IMG/VR virus record: IMGVR_UViG_3300032163_000079
Coordinates: 1 to 28,521 of that record
From: a virus
DNA: 28,521 nt
Strand: one strand, 5' to 3'
The notes under the pieces: generated by a model
Seen by the model: only the letters and a program-made list of their open reading frames with translations
What the model was told of the DNA's origin: nothing
The model's database searches: none
Translations under genes and position numbers: made by a program
In this document: positions 23,127 through 28,521 of the stretch, in pieces
How the letters are laid out: every line of letters begins with the position of its first letter
Position numbering within the stretch: position 1 is the stretch's first letter

Positions 23127-23443
23127 AAAAAATAGCTCTCACAACCGACCACCCCTCCTCGTCCTACGGGCTACCGGTGCTCGTCATAGATGGGCAGGCA
23201 TACGGCCCGGGCGACATGACACCGCTCGGGCCTGCGGCGGAAGTCGCGGCACATCCCAGTGCTGATAATGACAAAAATCTTCTTGACCGGTTTCTCGCTC
23301 AGCTTCCGCCGCCGAGTATCTGGACAGTAACATGTTACCGGTGCGGGCACGTTTGGAGTCCTGACAGGGTAGTGCCGCCTAAGTCGTGTCCCGCCTGCCG
23401 GTCGCCATACTGGGACAGGCCGCGCAAGACACAAAAACGGTAA
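23123..23443 (+). CDS. Zinc-ribbon protein
   Basis: This 106-aa protein has an N-terminal DHPSSSYGLPVLVIDGQAYGPGD segment and a C-terminal zinc ribbon: Cys71/Cys74 (CYRCGHVW) and Cys89/Cys92 (CPACRSPYWDRPR). The ending is common in small prokaryotic regulators and antitoxin-like proteins that bind nucleic acid, though I cannot name a partner toxin here. The start overlaps the preceding stop, and an AGAGGTAG site precedes it. It is the last gene of the plus-strand unit. Confidence 0.75.
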   Translation: MKKIALTTDHPSSSYGLPVLVIDGQAYGPGDMTPLGPAAEVAAHPSADNDKNLLDRFLAQLPPPSIWTVTCYRCGHVWSPDRVVPPKSCPACRSPYWDRPRKTQKR

Positions 23444-23448
23444 GCGTC

Positions 23449-23483
23449 TATCTGGGGCGGAGATATTACTTCGCCCCCAGATA
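23449..23483. terminator. Hairpin between convergent genes
   Basis: TATCTGGGGCG (23449-23459) and TCGCCCCCAGATA (23471-23483) form a nearly perfect inverted repeat with one bulged base. It lies between the convergent plus- and minus-strand units; its right arm is inside the end of the nuclease gene. There is no U-run, so it is probably an imperfect bidirectional terminator. Confidence 0.5.
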
Positions 23484-23849
23484 CTCCTCAATCACCTTTA
23501 CTGCCTCTTGCCAGCCGTAGCAGACCTCAACGCGATTGCCGAAAGCACGCAAGCGTTCATGCCATGCGCATTGTGCTGGTGTGGGTTTATTCTTGCCGAC
23601 TTTCATCTCGATATAAAGGCCGTGATATGGGTCACGTGGAACAGGCAAACCGATATCTGGAAAACCTGCGCGCAACCCTTCGGCCTTCATCCACGCGCCC
23701 TGAAACGGCGACCGGCGTGCCGCGTTCGGGATGGCGTAAAGCGCACTCAATTCAGGATATGTTTTTAAGTTAAGCGCAGCCCACTTTACAAGCGCAACCT
23801 GATTTTCGTGCTCCGTCCCTTCCGGCTTCCATTTCTTGACGGCTGTCAT
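23466..23849 (-). CDS. VRR-NUC domain nuclease
   Basis: The 127-aa protein is a single VRR-NUC (PD-(D/E)xK-type) domain: Glu14 in the first helix, YAIPNAARRS at 38-47, GLRAGFPDIGLPV with Asp65, LYIEMKVGK with Glu81 and Lys83, and Gln93 in TPAQCAWHERL. All expected catalytic residues are present. Such stand-alone phage nucleases are thought to act on branched or damaged DNA during replication and packaging. The ribosome site AAGGAG lies within the end of the preceding small gene. Confidence 0.9.
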   Translation of the reverse strand: MTAVKKWKPEGTEHENQVALVKWAALNLKTYPELSALYAIPNAARRSPFQGAWMKAEGLRAGFPDIGLPVPRDPYHGLYIEMKVGKNKPTPAQCAWHERLRAFGNRVEVCYGWQEAVKVIEEYLGAK

Positions 23850-23851
23850 AT

Positions 23852-24019
23852 CTATCTCCTTAGTCGTTCCTGTTGTTCTAAATAAAGAGAGGCCTTTCCT
23901 TTCTGTTCTGCCGCTTTAACAGCGAGTGCTCTCGCTTTCATATTCATATCCGCTAACTCCTGTTCAAGGGCATTTATCATCCGGCTCAAACAGGCGGCTG
24001 TGTTTATGAAAATGTTCAT
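23852..24019 (-). CDS. Small helical protein, 55 aa
   Basis: A clear AGGAGAAATT site precedes the ATG at 24019. The product starts MNIFINTAACLSRMINALEQ and continues as a charged helix (ELADMNMKARALAVKAAEQK, then YLEQQERLRR), probably a coiled coil. No family is recognised. It ends 2 bp before the nuclease ATG. Confidence 0.65.
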   Translation of the reverse strand: MNIFINTAACLSRMINALEQELADMNMKARALAVKAAEQKGKASLYLEQQERLRR

Positions 24020-24027
24020 AATTTCTC

Positions 24028-24282
24028 CTATCTATCCTCTTGGCATCTCACTTCGACATAAGCAAATCCTGCCAGCGCCAACTTCGCAGTCATCCATGCA
24101 CGAATACGTGGACTATTAGGCGAAGCTTCGGACAGTATCACGCGCGAGATGCAGGAAAAATCGCCCCAGTTTATGGATTCACCTTTAAATGCGTCTTTTG
24201 TGTGGTAGGCTTCTTCACACATTTTTATTGCGCATTCGCGCAAAGACACCAATTTTTTCATAACATCAAGATGCTCAGTCAT
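24028..24282 (-). CDS. Small unknown protein following the TIGR array
   Basis: The ATG at 24282 has an ideal AGGAGGAAAT site immediately left of the array. The 84-aa product starts MTEHLDVMKKLVSLRECAIK and includes INWGDFSCISRVIL and PRIRAWMTAKLALAGFAYVEV. No known domain is recognised. A longer frame would start at 24441, but that extension is the translated array (36 bp equals 12 codons, so the repeat stays in frame) and is spurious. Its place directly after the array makes it part of the same transcript; a role in the Tas system is possible but unsupported. Confidence 0.75.
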   Translation of the reverse strand: MTEHLDVMKKLVSLRECAIKMCEEAYHTKDAFKGESINWGDFSCISRVILSEASPNSPRIRAWMTAKLALAGFAYVEVRCQEDR

Positions 24283-24296
24283 ATTTCCTCCTATGG

Positions 24297-24594
24297 TCTT
24301 ACGCTTGCTTCCAGTGGGTGTCTCGTCGTTCATGGCTCGCTTGTGTTTTGTGGTTGTCTTTCGCTTAGTGGCTCGCTTGGCAACAGTGGGTGTTTTATGA
24401 TTTATGGCTCGCTTCACGCTCGTGGTTGTCTTGGCTATCATGGCTCGCTTGCCTTCAATGGTTGTCTCATGCCTAATGGCTCGCTACAATGCAATGGGTA
24501 ACTTTAATCTCGTGGCTCGCTTGCCTTCAGTGGGCATCTCGTAAAACGTGGCTCGCTTGTTGTCTTTGGGTGTCTGCATAATCTTGGCTTATCT
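24297..24594 (-). repeat. TIGR-type array: 36-bp dual-repeat, dual-spacer units
   Basis: On the plus strand TGGCTCGCTT recurs exactly every 36 bp at 24333, 24369, 24405, 24441, 24477, 24513 and 24549, with degenerate end copies at 24297 and 24585. Halfway between (24315, 24351, 24387, 24423, 24459, 24495, 24531, 24567) is a different 10-mer, consensus TGGKTGTCTY. The 16 intervening 8-bp segments are variable. No insertion or deletion disturbs the period. This is the layout of Tandem Interspaced Guide RNA arrays, whose processed tigRNAs are 36 nt with two spacers. Transcription is probably on the minus strand with the neighbouring tas gene. It is not CRISPR: repeats and spacers are far too short and two repeats alternate. 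Confidence 0.9.
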
Positions 24595-25542
24595 CAAATA
24601 AACCCACCCCCTCTCCTCCGGTCTTATTACCCGATGATTTTCACCGAGCATCGCCTCTACATAAAGTGCGTCTGTCGGCAGTCCCCTTAGCATCCTTCCG
24701 ACAAACCAGTAATCCGCGAGGAAGTGCTTCATTATCGCCCTTATCCCCGCCCCGTGTCTATGGCAGGGCTTAGCGTCCTTCCACGCCACCTCAACTAACT
24801 TACCTTGAGTGTTGCGGCTCATCACCAGTTTATCACTGCATGACAGACGATGCTTAACCGCGTCATAAACGGCACGATAGGGGCCGCGCCCTTTTATCTG
24901 ACTGTCGGCCATAGTGTAGAGGGCAGTTCTCAAGGTCTTGTTGCCGCCGCCCGCCGTTCCCTTTTCGTAACGCGAATGTGAGGGCTTGTCAAGTCCGGCA
25001 TACGCCCACAGGCTGGAGGCATGACGGGCTTTTTCAAGGTCTATGTATATCAGACAATTTGCAACCGTCATGGGGCCGATGGACTTTACCCCGATGGCAG
25101 CTTTTACAAGCGGGTCTGTTTTTACCATCTCCTTTACCGTCTTGCTCACCGCCGTGTCTATCGTTACGAGCTTGCCCGCAATAGCGTCAAGGTGAGAATT
25201 GAGAAACTCCTTTGTGTCCGCATCGAGGAAGTCCGTCCCCCGCTCCATCGCTAACAGCTGATTGTTTATTTTATTGCGAAGTTGCATGACGTGCCGCCGG
25301 CTGTCCATCTGCCCCTTGAGTATTTCAAAAAGTTCCTCACGTTCCCGCAACGTCCCCTGCTTCTTCATACGAGGGCGCGGCAGGACTGCCTGAACGTTCG
25401 GAAACGATAACCGCCCGCCCCGCGACTTAGGAATTTTCCGGTTCGCGTCATACAGCGGAACGGGGAGAGGCAATACCCCGCCCGATATGGCGCACAAGCC
25501 GTTCTGTGTCTTCTTGGTGGCAATCTTGATAGCTGTTTTCAT
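24589..25542 (-). CDS. tas: Tas protein of a TIGR-Tas system, nuclease-less (TasA-like)
   Basis: The 317-aa protein has a basic N-terminus (1-65), a coiled-coil helical region (about 66-145), then the Transposase_20/IS110 C-terminal-like core: GVKSIGPMTVANCLIYIDL (151-169, helix-hairpin-helix), LWAYAGLD (178-185), GGGNKTLRTALYTMA (198-212) and RAIMKHFLADYWFVGRML (268-285). The N-terminal RuvC/DEDD domain of true IS110 transposases is absent, and no HNH or inserted RuvC is seen. In TIGR-Tas systems this core is the Nop-like RNA-binding domain that uses dual-spacer guides to find DNA; forms without nuclease are called TasA. It ends inside the first array repeat. AAGGAG precedes the ATG. An annotation pipeline would probably call it an IS110/IS1111-type transposase. 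Confidence 0.85.
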   Translation of the reverse strand: MKTAIKIATKKTQNGLCAISGGVLPLPVPLYDANRKIPKSRGGRLSFPNVQAVLPRPRMKKQGTLREREELFEILKGQMDSRRHVMQLRNKINNQLLAMERGTDFLDADTKEFLNSHLDAIAGKLVTIDTAVSKTVKEMVKTDPLVKAAIGVKSIGPMTVANCLIYIDLEKARHASSLWAYAGLDKPSHSRYEKGTAGGGNKTLRTALYTMADSQIKGRGPYRAVYDAVKHRLSCSDKLVMSRNTQGKLVEVAWKDAKPCHRHGAGIRAIMKHFLADYWFVGRMLRGLPTDALYVEAMLGENHRVIRPEERGWVYLR

Positions 25543-25656
25543 CGGTTTTTCTCCTTATTTTCAGTTAGTAAAAACCAAACTCTTTATAAATCGCCTACTT
25601 AGCGTTATTACCCTTAGCCTACCCTTGGCAGACCCCTTTTTGTTGGATTTAGACCG

Positions 25657-25974
25657 CTAAACCCCTCCATGAGTGGCCTTCTTTTTGATAATATTGGTGC
25701 CCAAGTTGTCTATTTTACCCATCCCGCGCCGTTTAGGGTTCGTGCCAAACCTGTAATCCCACAGAGAGCATTTATGGGGCGCCGGGGCCAAGACCTCACC
25801 CATGCACTCCTTGACCTGTGGTGAGCTACCTACACAATCGAGACAATGAACACGTATCTTTTTTAAAGAAGATAAATCGCGGTCATTTAGTTTACAAAAT
25901 ATACTCCCGCAATCAAATTGCTGTCCGTTCTTGCAATAGCGGCATTGAATCTTGATTGACTTCTTCGGTGTCAT
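25657..25974 (-). CDS. Cys-rich putative zinc-binding phage protein
   Basis: From the ATG at 25974, with a strong AAGGAGGAAGTT site, this gives 105 aa. Two Cys clusters are visible: Cys11/14/22/27 (CRYCKNGQQFDCGSIFC) and Cys44/47/57/69 (HCLDCVGSSPQVKEC... CSLWDYRFGTNPKRRG). The CLDCxGxSPxxVxxC...CxLWxYRxGxNP motif is very common in phage early regions but has no assigned function. A start 10 codons earlier (26004) lacks a ribosome site. It is 8 bp or less beyond the loader operon context and precedes tas by 114 bp. Confidence 0.8.
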   Translation of the reverse strand: MTPKKSIKIQCRYCKNGQQFDCGSIFCKLNDRDLSSLKKIRVHCLDCVGSSPQVKECMGEVLAPAPHKCSLWDYRFGTNPKRRGMGKIDNLGTNIIKKKATHGGV

Positions 25975-26012
25975 AACTTCCTCCTTTTTTCGCTCAACCG
26001 TCAAGTTTTCCT

Positions 26013-26735
26013 TTACGGTTGCCCCGCCAAACCCAGCCGCCAGTCCTTCTGCCCCATGTTTATAACTGCACCCATCTCGCAGATGCGTGAGGCGATGCGG
26101 GCATCAAACTGTTCCGCTAACTGACCTTGCGTTAGATTACTCGTAATTATCGTCTGCCGGCAATCACGATAACGGCGGTCTATCAACAGGTATAAAACCG
26201 TGCGTGACCAGTCGCTTACTTTTTCTGCGCCTAAATCGTCTAACGTTAGAAGTGGACACCGTGAGTATTTTTCAAGGATAGCCCTTTCCTGTTCTGTTTC
26301 TCCCTGCCATGAGTTTTTTATTTCAAGGAGCAATTCAACCACTGGTAAAAATCGTGGTGTGCCCTTCGCCGGATAAATGCCGCTCTCTGCCACATCAAGG
26401 TTGTCCGCCAGCCAATTTCCCATGAGCGCGGAGGCAAGATGCGTTTTACCAGAGCCGTGCCCGCCGGTTAAAAATAAGCTCTCGCCTTTTCGTAAAATCT
26501 CCAATGCCCGCTCTGACTGTTTGTTTTGCAACAGGCCTTTTCCACGATAGCGGAGCGGTATGCGCATATCGGCAGTCGCCCTGATAGACCGCCCCGCCCT
26601 AACCGCTTCCTTCGTCTTCGTCAAATCGCTCTGTGACGGCATCGTAAGCTGCGCCGTCAGCCCAGACTCCACCTGCGGGCGTTCTGGCATTTTGATTATT
26701 GCGCTGATTTTTTCCATAGCACTCATTGCAAACAT
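26013..26735 (-). CDS. DnaC/IstB-like AAA+ helicase loader
   Basis: The 240-aa ATPase has Walker A GGHGSGKTHL at 91-100, Walker B LLTLDDLGAE at 162-171, sensor 1 ITSNLT at 197-202 and the arginine-finger region ARIASRICEMG at 212-222. It should load a replicative helicase, from host or phage, at the origin. The N-terminal 55 residues overlap the replication gene upstream by 137 bp. AGGGGG favours the second ATG (26726) over the first; another possible start is at 26567, exactly where the conserved part begins. Confidence 0.85.
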   Translation of the reverse strand: MFAMSAMEKISAIIKMPERPQVESGLTAQLTMPSQSDLTKTKEAVRAGRSIRATADMRIPLRYRGKGLLQNKQSERALEILRKGESLFLTGGHGSGKTHLASALMGNWLADNLDVAESGIYPAKGTPRFLPVVELLLEIKNSWQGETEQERAILEKYSRCPLLTLDDLGAEKVSDWSRTVLYLLIDRRYRDCRQTIITSNLTQGQLAEQFDARIASRICEMGAVINMGQKDWRLGLAGQP

Positions 26736-27558
26736 ACCCCCTGACTGTTTTTGTTAAAGTTGCCCAACCCGGCTTATCACGCGTAGACGGCAGCGCGCCA
26801 CAGGTGATGCATTGGTTAGGGTTGGGCTTATTGTCGCTGACGCATAGCTCGTCTTTCCACCTTTCGCCTCGTATCCACGTAGCGGCCAATGGGATATATT
26901 GTCCTTTTCCTTTCTGCCAATCTTCCCTTTGTTTGTGTTTTTCTATTGCCGCAAGGATTAGAGCTAAAAGGGTATCATCTGCTTTTAACGCTATCCACGC
27001 TTTCAAAGCGTCCTTCCTTGCGTCTTTTTTAGGATAGGCTTCCCAGAATTTTTCAAACCCGTAATCTCCCCCCTTGGGGGGTAGGGGGGTGTCTTTCTTT
27101 TCTTTTAAAGACAAAGATAAAGAAGAAGACAAAGACAAAGAAGAAGAGTTCGTGTTTGGTTCGCATTTGGTTTGAACCATTTTTGAACCAACCTTCGTGG
27201 TTAAATTCCTTTTAATTCTACGGACTTGACCTGATTTGATACCTGCGAGCTTACTTTTTTCGACCCATTCTTTTTGTTTTTGCCGCTCTTTTAACATGCG
27301 CAAATTAACCAAACGCGAACCAACCTTCGGGTGTGGAACGAAGCATTTTTGAACCAACCTTCGTAGTATCTTTTTATCCGTTAGCCGCGACAACTTCAAG
27401 AGGATTTCATCATCATCAGGCAAGCTGCATTCTGGGTCACTCCACATGTGGCAGAGCAGGTGAATATATGCCCCTTCCTCTTCTGGGGTCATAAGGGTAA
27501 TTTGTGTGCTTGATAGCCAATCAGCGGGGTAAAATTGGAAAGCCGGAGTATGAGCCAT
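26599..27558 (-). CDS. Replication initiation protein with DUF1376 domain
   Basis: The 319-aa protein starts with a DUF1376 domain (FYPADWLSSTQITLMTPEEEGAYIHLLCHMW at about 9-39, then a winged-helix-like stretch to about 90). A Ser/Leu-rich linker (138-152) and an FEKFWEAYPKK..RKDALKAW...PLAATWIRGERWKDE segment (169-236) follow, as in phage replication O-like proteins. A C-terminal zinc-binding pair, CITC (250-253) and CNEC (277-280), is an extra. It probably binds the origin and recruits the loader encoded next. A strong AAAGGAG site precedes its ATG. Confidence 0.8.
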   Translation of the reverse strand: MAHTPAFQFYPADWLSSTQITLMTPEEEGAYIHLLCHMWSDPECSLPDDDEILLKLSRLTDKKILRRLVQKCFVPHPKVGSRLVNLRMLKERQKQKEWVEKSKLAGIKSGQVRRIKRNLTTKVGSKMVQTKCEPNTNSSSLSLSSSLSLSLKEKKDTPLPPKGGDYGFEKFWEAYPKKDARKDALKAWIALKADDTLLALILAAIEKHKQREDWQKGKGQYIPLAATWIRGERWKDELCVSDNKPNPNQCITCGALPSTRDKPGWATLTKTVRGYVCNECYGKNQRNNQNARTPAGGVWADGAAYDAVTERFDEDEGSG

Positions 27559-27580
27559 TTACATCTCCTTTAAAATGCAC

Positions 27581-27651
27581 AAAGCCGTTCACAACGGGGG
27601 CGATATCCCCTTCCATGCGCAGATTGCCCACGCATGTTTGTGAACGGCTTT
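27581..27651 (-). ncRNA. Three-way-junction RNA leader of the replication gene
   Basis: The perfect 14-bp outer stem (27581-27594 with 27638-27651) encloses two further hairpins: CATGCG/CGCATG (27614-27619 with 27631-27636) and GGGG/CCCC (27597-27600 with 27607-27610). It lies between a promoter at 27699-27726 and the replication gene, ending 22 nt before its ATG. There is no U-run, so it is a structural leader, a protein-binding site or a DNA element such as an origin rather than a terminator. Confidence 0.6.
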
Positions 27652-27698
27652 ATAAATTCTAATGGATTGTATGAAACCATATCGCGGTTCATTCTTTT

Positions 27699-27726
27699 AT
27701 CTTACCACCTTTTAAAAAAAAGTCAA
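27699..27726 (-). promoter_or_regulatory. Promoter of the replication/TIGR operon
   Basis: TTGACT (27721-27726) lies 16 bp from TAAGAT (27699-27704); the spacer has an A/T run. Transcription would start near 27692 and cover the structured leader, both replication genes, the Cys-rich gene, and probably tas and the array. No other good promoter lies between here and the array. Confidence 0.6.
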
Positions 27727-27739
27727 GTGAAAAATCTGG

Positions 27740-27916
27740 TTATTTTTTTAACTTATGAGTAACTGCCCATGCTAAATCGGATAGTTTTTTTCTGGCCTGC
27801 CTTGTGTAGATGTAAAAACTATCAGGCGGCATCCGATTGGCAGGGTCTGTTTCTATTCTAAGGCGTAACTCGTCGAGTTCTGCCAAAGTCAATTTGCACA
27901 TTCTGAGATTTTTCAT
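27740..27916 (-). CDS. Small unknown protein, 58 aa
   Basis: The ATG at 27916 has AGAGGGG upstream; an in-frame GTG at 27940 would add eight residues but lacks a site. The product starts MKNLRMCKLTLAELDELRLR and ends WAVTHKLKK, helical and basic, with a PPDSFYIYTRQARKKLSDL segment. The KLTLAELDELRLRI segment resembles short helical phage regulators. No family is assigned. Confidence 0.65.
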   Translation of the reverse strand: MKNLRMCKLTLAELDELRLRIETDPANRMPPDSFYIYTRQARKKLSDLAWAVTHKLKK

Positions 27917-27932
27917 CACACCCCTCTTTGCA

Positions 27933-28106
27933 TCATGCACGCTTTATTTCGGAGTATAGGCGGTTCAACTCCTCAACTACGAGAGCACCGTCTCTTGTCC
28001 ATGTTCTGTCCTCAGGTTCGCCCAAATAGCAGGCGAACCCGTTTGGCCCAACCAGATAACAGGAGTCGTTGGTGACGTAGTATGCCTTTTTAACCTTATC
28101 CGTCAT
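27933..28106 (-). CDS. Small unknown protein, 57 aa
   Basis: An AAGGGGGAAT site precedes the ATG at 28106. The product starts MTDKVKKAYYVTNDSCYLVG and contains PNGFACYLGEPEDRTW and a C-terminal helix VVEELNRLYSEIKRA. It reads like a small beta-strand-plus-helix early phage protein. Function unknown. Confidence 0.7.
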   Translation of the reverse strand: MTDKVKKAYYVTNDSCYLVGPNGFACYLGEPEDRTWTRDGALVVEELNRLYSEIKRA

Positions 28107-28128
28107 ATTCCCCCTTGTCCCCTATTCC

Positions 28129-28248
28129 TCATGCAAAAAAACATTTGACACAACACGCATATTTATCGGCGAAACACCCCGGACATCCCTCAAAATCATG
28201 GTTCGGTTTATGCGTGATAGCTCCGCAGAATACGCAAAAACGCCTCAT
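28129..28248 (-). CDS. 39-aa Cys-rich zinc-finger-like peptide
   Basis: The product MRRFCVFCGAITHKPNHDFE continues with GCPGCFADKYACCVKCFFA. It has seven Cys and two His, including CVFC, CPGC and CCVKC, enough to bind two zinc ions. The start follows the PAPS-reductase-like stop by 8 bp without an obvious ribosome site, so it is probably coupled to that gene. The dense, regularly spaced Cys pairs argue against chance. Confidence 0.55.
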   Translation of the reverse strand: MRRFCVFCGAITHKPNHDFEGCPGCFADKYACCVKCFFA

Positions 28249-28256
28249 TGGAGCGA

Positions 28257-28521
28257 TTATTCAAATAATATCGTTTGGTCGTCATCGTCATCACCCTTAC
28301 CCTTCAGCCACCAATTGAACATTTCCTCCCAATTCGCCCATCTGTCAACCGAGGGATTTCCTTCAAGTTTGCGCTTGGCATAAAGCCGCATAAAAGCTCG
28401 CTTCCAGCCATCTGCAATTTTAGGAAATTGTTCCATTTCTCTTACCTTTGCAGCATAAGAGGCTTGCGGACAAAGGACACAACCGAGGCGCTTAAATCCT
28501 CTATCATATAAATTACAATAG
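28257..28521 (-). CDS. PAPS-reductase-family protein, 5'-truncated by the window edge
   Basis: Only the last 87 residues are inside the window. They begin YCNLYDRGFKRLGCVLCPQA, the C-terminal GFxRxGCxxCP motif of phage phosphoadenosine-phosphosulfate reductase-like (DndC-type) proteins. A helical segment and an acidic GDDDDDQTILFE tail follow. In phages such proteins are linked to sulfur transfer or nucleotide modification; substrate unknown. The N-terminal ATP-pyrophosphatase loop would lie off the right edge. Confidence 0.8.
   Translation of the reverse strand, partial: YCNLYDRGFKRLGCVLCPQASYAAKVREMEQFPKIADGWKRAFMRLYAKRKLEGNPSVDRWANWEEMFNWWLKGKGDDDDDQTILFE

Noticed and set aside
22646-23152. 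168-codon minus-strand Ala/Ser-rich frame
   Set aside because: It is the complement of a low-complexity gene; the plus-strand frame has the ribosome site and the ATGA coupling to the next gene.
24283-24441. N-terminal extension of the 84-aa gene with repeated KRA..KTT peptides
   Set aside because: It is the array read in frame (36 bp is 12 codons). The real ATG at 24282 has a perfect AGGAGG site, and the extension start has none.
24297-24594. CRISPR array
   Set aside because: Repeats are 10 bp, variable segments 8 bp, and two repeat types alternate; there are no cas genes. TIGR fits all of these features.
24589-25542. Active IS110-family insertion sequence
   Set aside because: The catalytic DEDD/RuvC domain is missing, no bridge-RNA-like flanks or element ends are seen, and the gene sits inside an operon beside a TIGR-type array.
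25543-25656. Promoter directly upstream of tas
   Set aside because: A TATAAA-like box is present, but no acceptable -35 box lies at the right distance; short AGGGTA/GCTAAG repeats there are too weak to call.
27570-27692. 40-codon gene in the replication leader
   Set aside because: The frame crosses a perfect 14-bp inverted repeat and has only a weak ribosome site, so it is kept only as a possible leader peptide in the findings.

Overview
The window is a 28.5 kb piece of a tailed-phage genome with a podovirus-type plan, or a prophage or metagenomic copy of one. The small and large terminase subunits, portal, scaffold, HK97-fold-like capsid protein, Bbp16/Bbp19-type proteins, T7 gp11/gp12-like tail tube proteins, gp14-like internal protein, two long internal virion proteins and a T7-like fibre follow one another on one strand, as in Bordetella BPP-1-like podoviruses. 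The host cannot be named from the sequence. Strong AGGAG ribosome sites and TTGACA/TATAAT-type promoters point to a bacterium with ordinary Shine-Dalgarno and sigma-70-type signals.

Layout, left to right. 1-640: almost no convincing coding sequence, but two minus-strand promoters, each followed by strongly structured RNA. 656-22014: the late operon on the minus strand, read from the terminase (right) to the fibres and a holin-like protein (left). 22015-22261: a divergent control region with a promoter facing each way and an interrupted palindrome between them. 22262-23443: three small plus-strand genes. 23466-28521: a second minus-strand operon with a cut-off PAPS-reductase-like gene, small zinc-binding proteins, a replication initiator, a DnaC-like loader, a Cys-rich protein, a Nop/Transposase_20-type protein, a repeat array, two small genes and a VRR-NUC nuclease.

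The main discovery is at 24297-25542. A 298 bp array has a strict 36 bp period and alternates two different conserved 10-mers with 8 bp variable segments, 16 in all. It starts inside the stop codon of a 317-aa protein that has the C-terminal Transposase_20/Nop-like core of the IS110 lineage but no RuvC/DEDD domain. This is the architecture of TIGR-Tas, the Tandem Interspaced Guide RNA system with Tas proteins, and the protein would be a nuclease-less TasA type. The array lies between tas and a small gene that has its own ribosome site. It is probably transcribed with this operon and cut into 36-nt dual-spacer guide RNAs.

Other observations: an elaborate putative pseudoknotted RNA at 455-593; a promoter-terminator leader at 85-206; a three-way-junction leader in front of the replication gene; a near-consensus promoter that would make the terminase mRNA leaderless; an open frame overlapping the end of a tail gene; and a giant virion protein that carries an ADP-ribosyltransferase-like module and a zincin-like HETGH motif.
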